Assembly: GCA_020636405.1 (NCBI GenBank)
Contig: JACJXW010000005.1
Span: 434,001-498,000, forward strand
Reading direction: 5' to 3'
DNA from: Lewinellaceae bacterium
Lineage (GTDB): Bacteria; Bacteroidota; Bacteroidia; Chitinophagales; Saprospiraceae
Length of the DNA stretch: 64,000 nt
The translations under genes and the position numbers were made by a program. The notes beneath the pieces were generated by a model. That model did no database searches, was not told the DNA's origin, and saw nothing but the letters and a program-made list of their open reading frames with translations. Positions 60,058 through 64,000 of this stretch are shown here, one piece after another. Each line of letters opens with the position of its first letter. The stretch's first letter is position 1.

Positions 60058-61428
60058 ATGCTGAACATATCACCGAATACGATCCATCAGAAAGTTGAAT
60101 TTTCCCGGTTCAACTCCTTTAACAAGACGAACCTTTCCCCCGCCAACCGGATGTTCACCCGCTGGCTGGTGGGAACCCTGACATTGATCGTCATTCTCCT
60201 GCTTTTGCCCTGGACACAGAACATCCAGTCGAAAGGCAAGGTTACAACCCTGCAACCGGGCCAACGGCCACAAACCATTCAATCGACCATCGCCGGGCGC
60301 ATTGAAAACTGGTATGTGCGCGAAGGCCAACTGGTGCGCAAAGGAGATACTATCGTACACCTTTCCGAGATCAAGGCGGAGTACTTTGATCCCAACCTGG
60401 TGTCCCGCACCGAACAGCAGGTAGAGGCCAAAGAGGGAGCCATCACCTCTTACGATAGTAAAGTGGATGCTCTTGAAGGGCAGATCGCCGCCATGAATTC
60501 AGAACTGGAATTCAAGCAAAAGCAACTGGCCAACAAGATCCTGCAGGCGGAATTCAAACTGGCTTCCAGCCAGGCGGACATGGAGCAGGCCTATTACCAG
60601 GACTCCGTCGCGGTGGTGCAGTACAACCGTACCGAACAGCTTTTCAACCAGGGCATCAAGTCGAGGGCAGATGTGGAGGAGAAACGAATAAAAATGCAGG
60701 AGGCCCGGGCTAAATACGCCTCCAGCCAGAACAAGGTGGAAGAGGTCCGCAATGAACTGGCCAATGCCCGCCTGGAGTTGAGCACCGTTCGCTACGAGTA
60801 TACCCAGAAGGTGGCCAAGGCAGAGTCTGATAAATTCAGCACCCTTTCGTCCAAATACGATGCGGAAGGCAGTGTGAATAAGCTGCGCATCGAAGCTTCC
60901 AACTACGAGCAGCGCAGCCAGTTCTATTATATCGTCGCGCCGCAAGACTGCTACATCACCAAGGCGATCAAGCCCGGCCTTGGCGAGACCGTTAAGGAAG
61001 GGGAGGGCATTGTGACGATTATGCCGGCAGACTATGACCTGGCCGTAGAACTCTACATCAAAGCCATGGACCTCCCCCTCGTCAGCCTGGGACAGGAAGT
61101 ACGCTTTATTTTTGACGGCTGGCCTGCCTTTATCTTCTCCGGCTGGCCGGGGCAGTCCTTCGGTACCTACAGCGGGTCGGTGGTTGCCATTGACAATATG
61201 ATCAGCGCCAACGGGGAATACCGCATACTGGTGGGCCCCCGCGATAAAAGCAAGCCCTGGCCAGAAGCCCTTCGGGTCGGTTCCGGCGCTCAGGGTATTG
61301 CCCTGCTCAATAACGTGCCCCTCTGGTATGAGATCTGGCGAAAACTCAATGGGTTCCCGCCGGATTATTACGACGATGACACCGAAGAGGCGCCCAAGAT
61401 GAAAGCGCCGGTAAAAGCGATTAAGTAA
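60058..61428 (+). CDS. HlyD-family periplasmic adaptor
   Basis: 456 residues. One helix (about 35-52) anchors it to the inner membrane. Then the biotinyl-lipoyl half (GRIENWYVREGQLVRKGDTIVHL), a long coiled-coil hairpin (about 125-280, DALEGQIAAMNSELEFKQKQLANKIL) and the returning lipoyl/beta-barrel domain (YIVAPQDCYITKAIKPGLGETVKEGEGIVTIMPAD). It bridges an inner-membrane ABC exporter with TolC. Stop-to-start spacing to the ABC gene is 15 bp, so they are cotranscribed. Confidence 0.95.
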   Translation: MLNISPNTIHQKVEFSRFNSFNKTNLSPANRMFTRWLVGTLTLIVILLLLPWTQNIQSKGKVTTLQPGQRPQTIQSTIAGRIENWYVREGQLVRKGDTIVHLSEIKAEYFDPNLVSRTEQQVEAKEGAITSYDSKVDALEGQIAAMNSELEFKQKQLANKILQAEFKLASSQADMEQAYYQDSVAVVQYNRTEQLFNQGIKSRADVEEKRIKMQEARAKYASSQNKVEEVRNELANARLELSTVRYEYTQKVAKAESDKFSTLSSKYDAEGSVNKLRIEASNYEQRSQFYYIVAPQDCYITKAIKPGLGETVKEGEGIVTIMPADYDLAVELYIKAMDLPLVSLGQEVRFIFDGWPAFIFSGWPGQSFGTYSGSVVAIDNMISANGEYRILVGPRDKSKPWPEALRVGSGAQGIALLNNVPLWYEIWRKLNGFPPDYYDDDTEEAPKMKAPVKAIK

Positions 61429-61547
61429 GGGGTAAAATAACAAAGTTGAGTTAAGAGGATGGTAAGGATGGATCATTCATTTTGCCTTCTAACCCCTCAC
61501 GCCTTAACGGAGGCTCTTGGAGTAGCCTCTATAATACAGAGTCATTT

Positions 61548-63002
61548 ATGAAGCGCATCGTAAATCAACTTATAAGGAGCAGTACGTTTTTTTTCTCGTT
61601 CGTTTTAATCCTGCCGTTGTCTTCCGTGGCTCAACCGGCCGATAGCGCCCGCTTGTTCACCCAGGAAGAGTTCTTTCGGTGGATACTCGACTACCACCCT
61701 GTTGTGAAGCAGGCCCGTTTGCTGGACGCACAGGCGGAGGCGCTGGAACGGCTGGCCCGGGGCGGCTTCGACCCCAAGGCCTACGCAGAGTGGGATCAGA
61801 AGTCCTTTGAAAAGAAGGAGTACTTCTCCATCGGTGAAGGCGGGCTGAAGGTTCCTACCTGGTACGGCGTTGAACTCAAAGCAGCTTATACTATTACCGA
61901 TGGCATTTACCTCAATCCCGAACGCAACCTGCCCGAAGCAGGCCAGGCAGTGGTGGGGCTCAAAGTGCCGCTGGCCCGCGGGCTCATTATCGATGAACGG
62001 CGGGCAGCCCTGCAGCAGGCCCGGTTGATGGCCCAGGCCAACGAGGCGGAGCGCCTGGCGATCATCAACGACCTTTTGCTGGAAGCGGCATCCGCCTACT
62101 GGGAATGGGCCCGGGCGTTCAATGAGCTCGGCGTTCAGCAGGGGGCGCTGGCCCTGGCCCAACAACGCTTGGGCGCTATTGTAGAAAGCTTTATACAGGG
62201 CGATAAACCTGCCATAGATACGCTGGAAACCCTCATTCAGGTACAAAACCGCCAGCTTGCCCTAAACGATGCTCAGGTGGGATACCGAAATGCAGGCCTG
62301 CAGTTGTCTAACTTTCTATGGTATGAAGGGGAGGTGCCGGTTGAGATCACTGAGCGCCTGCGGCCGCCCCTGCTGGAAGAATTGCCGCCAACCTTGCCGG
62401 CCCTCGGGCCAGACGCCATCTGGAACAACGCCCGCTTTTCTCATCCGGAGATCCGCCGCTATGAAGTGAAAATCAGCCAACTGGAAGTAGACCGCAGGCT
62501 GGCCGCCGAGCAGCTCAAGCCGGGCCTGGATGTAGAATACAACTTCCTCAGCAATGGCAACGACTTTATCTACGACACCGGTGACGGCTCCGGATTTAAT
62601 AACCTGGTAACCCAGAACTATAAATGGGGCCTGCGCTTCGATTTCCCGCTGCTGCTGCGCAAGGAACGGGGCAAACTGGAACTCTCGAAATTGAAGATAC
62701 AGGATGCAGAACTGGGCCTGCAGCAAAAGCGTATTGAGATCGCCAACAAGATTGGCGCTTATTTCAACGAACTGCAGAACCTTCTTCGCCAGATCCGCCT
62801 TACCGAGGATAATGTGGGTAACTATCAGGCCCTGCTCAATGCCGAGATCCAGAAGTTCAATCTGGGAGAAAGCTCCATTTTTCTCATCAACTCCCGGGAG
62901 CAGAAACTGATCGATGCTCAACTAAAGCTGTTGGAACTACGCGGTAAGTTCTTCAAGAACCGGATGGGCCTGGAGTGGGCTGCCGGGCAACTGGGAGGGT
63001 AG
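61548..63002 (+). CDS. TolC-family outer membrane protein
   Basis: 484 residues from MKRIVNQLIRSS (61548); a frame extension to 61482 lies in the intergenic gap. Signal peptide (about 1-29), then two outer-membrane-efflux repeats (about 55-260 and 280-470) made of long helices: AWLILDYHPVVKQARLLDAQ-like opening, LLLEAASAYWEWARAFNEL, LRQIRLTEDNVGNYQALLNAEIQKFNLGESSIFLINSREQKL. The last gives the trimeric channel across the outer membrane for the HlyD/ABC pair. Confidence 0.93.
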   Translation: MKRIVNQLIRSSTFFFSFVLILPLSSVAQPADSARLFTQEEFFRWILDYHPVVKQARLLDAQAEALERLARGGFDPKAYAEWDQKSFEKKEYFSIGEGGLKVPTWYGVELKAAYTITDGIYLNPERNLPEAGQAVVGLKVPLARGLIIDERRAALQQARLMAQANEAERLAIINDLLLEAASAYWEWARAFNELGVQQGALALAQQRLGAIVESFIQGDKPAIDTLETLIQVQNRQLALNDAQVGYRNAGLQLSNFLWYEGEVPVEITERLRPPLLEELPPTLPALGPDAIWNNARFSHPEIRRYEVKISQLEVDRRLAAEQLKPGLDVEYNFLSNGNDFIYDTGDGSGFNNLVTQNYKWGLRFDFPLLLRKERGKLELSKLKIQDAELGLQQKRIEIANKIGAYFNELQNLLRQIRLTEDNVGNYQALLNAEIQKFNLGESSIFLINSREQKLIDAQLKLLELRGKFFKNRMGLEWAAGQLGG

Positions 63003-63060
63003 GAGGCATGCAACCGGGCAGTTTTGAGAGCCAAGGATAAGTGTCTGTACCTGGATCCCT

Positions 63061-63182
63061 ATAGAGAAATACGTGAAAATGCCTGGAAATGCAGTGGAAA
63101 CGCACGCCCTGTGGAATTCGCCGAGCGACTATTCCACAGGGCACGCCGGGCTTGGGTTCGGACGGCATTTCCCTATTTCTAT
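63061..63182. repeat. Large imperfect palindrome (REP/MITE-like)
   Basis: Core arms GCCCTGTGGAAT (63106-63117) and ATTCCACAGGGC (63131-63142) are perfect around a 13-nt loop. The outer arms ATAGAGAAATA...AATGCC (63061-63083) and GGCATTTCCCTATTTCTAT (63164-63182) pair imperfectly, giving a ~122-bp fold between the convergent TolC and DUF7009 genes. No terminal direct duplication or coding frame is seen. Confidence 0.6.
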
Positions 63183-63213
63183 GCATTTCAGCCCACCTGC
63201 TTACTTCTATCTT

Positions 63214-63585
63214 TCACCCTTGTTTCCTGGCCAGTTCCTGAAAGGTATCCGCTTTTTCTTCCTGCGGCTGGTGCTTACAGGGGAAATCCTTTTCAATGAG
63301 GATGTTCAGCACTTCCCCTTTGCTGAAGGTATATTGCCCTTCAATACCCACCTCGTCCGTGGTGATCCATTGCCGGGCGGCCGATTGAGGAATATCGATC
63401 CGCACCACATTATCCTGGCTGGAAGCCCGGATCGAATCAATGGGCGCCGTAGCCAGTTCAAAGGCCAGGCTTTGTCCGGGAGCAACGTGGATGGTTTCCC
63501 GTACACTGTGATGTTCGGCTAATCTTTCCACATCCGACTTTCCGAGGCGGAAACGCAGATGGTTGGCAGTACAGCGGATCTTCAT
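63214..63585 (-). CDS. DUF7009 family protein
   Basis: 123 residues from MKIRCTANHLRFRLGKSDVERL (63585); the frame is open to 63618. The family pattern is typical: an N-terminal helix with a basic run, then a beta-rich body (IHVAPGQSLAFELATAP, SSQDNVVRIDIPQS, GEVLNILIEKDFPCKHQPQEEKADTF). The ending EKDFPC...EEKADTF is characteristic of the group. Small, soluble, function unknown; conserved in Bacteroidota. Confidence 0.8.
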   Translation of the reverse strand: MKIRCTANHLRFRLGKSDVERLAEHHSVRETIHVAPGQSLAFELATAPIDSIRASSQDNVVRIDIPQSAARQWITTDEVGIEGQYTFSKGEVLNILIEKDFPCKHQPQEEKADTFQELARKQG

Positions 63586-63714
63586 GTTGGCAGTGGTTTG
63601 TTCTTCAAAATATAACAAGTTTCTTCGTTAAACGATCAAAGTAATGGCCTGCCTCATGGAAAAAACAGCAATATTAACTACATTTAGGAGATTAAGAACC
63701 AACGCAAAAAATAT

Positions 63715-64000
63715 ATGAGGTTTTTGTCCCTCTTCATTTTTCTGTTATTCTGCGTTTACGCTCTGGTTGCCCGTTGGTATTTTGTTTGTCAGATACGCGG
63801 GCTCTGCGGTGAACAGCAACAGGTGGAAGACATTCGGTTGAAAAGCCTCCAGCTAACAGAAGGCGACTCGGTCATCCTGAAAGGATATGACCAGTTTGCC
63901 TTCGATTCAGCAAGTTATCAGCCCCGGCTGAATAGTAACAATGAAACCTTTCTGGATACCGTGGCTGCTGTTCTCAAGGCCCGGCCGGATCGCAACATGA
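63715..64000 (+). CDS. OmpA-family protein, N-terminal part (cut by the edge)
   Basis: 95 codons to the edge. The start MRFLSLFIFLLFCVYALVARWYFVCQIRG gives one membrane anchor. It then reads YDQFAFDSASYQPRLNSNNETFLDTVAAVLKARPDRNM, the opening of an OmpA-like peptidoglycan-binding domain (F-x-F-D-S, L-x-x-N, VA-x-x-L). It is therefore probably an inner-membrane-anchored OmpA protein that holds the cell wall. The rest lies outside the window. Confidence 0.75.
   Translation, partial: MRFLSLFIFLLFCVYALVARWYFVCQIRGLCGEQQQVEDIRLKSLQLTEGDSVILKGYDQFAFDSASYQPRLNSNNETFLDTVAAVLKARPDRNM

Overview
The window looks like a chromosomal segment from a marine Bacteroidota bacterium, most likely of the Saprospiria/Lewinella type. 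Reasons: several proteins end in type IX secretion (T9SS) C-terminal sorting domains; many promoters fit the Bacteroidota pattern TTG, 20-21 bp, TAnnTTTG; and families such as DUF2141, DUF4783, DUF5606, DUF7009, TIGR02757 and the LETM1-related protein are typical of this phylum. I see no rRNA, tRNA, CRISPR array, integrase or IS transposase.

Layout. 1-90 is the tail of a possible chromate transporter. 202-2936 is a BlaI-type repressor with an M56 (BlaR1-type) membrane peptidase that also carries two TonB-C domains and a T9SS sorting domain. 3266-28915 is mostly housekeeping and envelope genes: lipoproteins, a secreted DUF3299-like protein, an HNH nuclease with a small partner, a lipoprotein esterase, a flippase, a MacB-type permease, an inositol-monophosphatase-like enzyme, hypoxanthine phosphoribosyltransferase, an M28 peptidase, iPGM, a glucosaminidase, TIGR02757, a glycosyltransferase, oligoendopeptidase F, DUF5606, a LETM1-related protein and a LytS-type kinase. 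29155-33101 is a second BlaI/M56 locus with three perfect operator palindromes and a PDZ/T9SS protein. 33189-34766 holds a 44-residue membrane protein missed by length cut-offs, a LytTR regulator and a second DUF2141 protein. 34767-35661 is a long non-coding leader region.

35662-56451 encodes two tandem secreted T9SS proteins of 4,923 and 1,816 residues. The first carries 18 DUF11 repeats, six of them a 426-bp tandem amplification. Their last ~1,400-1,670 residues are paralogous. 56766-63002 follows with an ECF sigma factor, a TetR regulator and an ABC-HlyD-TolC operon that resembles type I secretion. In its ABC protein the Walker A, Walker B, signature and H-loop motifs are all degenerate. 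63214-63585 is DUF7009, and an OmpA-family gene runs off the right edge.

Most notable: the pseudo-ATPase secretion-like operon beside the giant adhesins; two BlaI/M56 loci with different, readable operators placed in the promoter spacer; a ~90-nt promoter-to-terminator RNA at 14728-14819 and a ~190-nt one at 34942-35130; and a family of intergenic fold-back repeats built from degenerate 7-8 bp words. All family calls are from sequence recognition without database searches.
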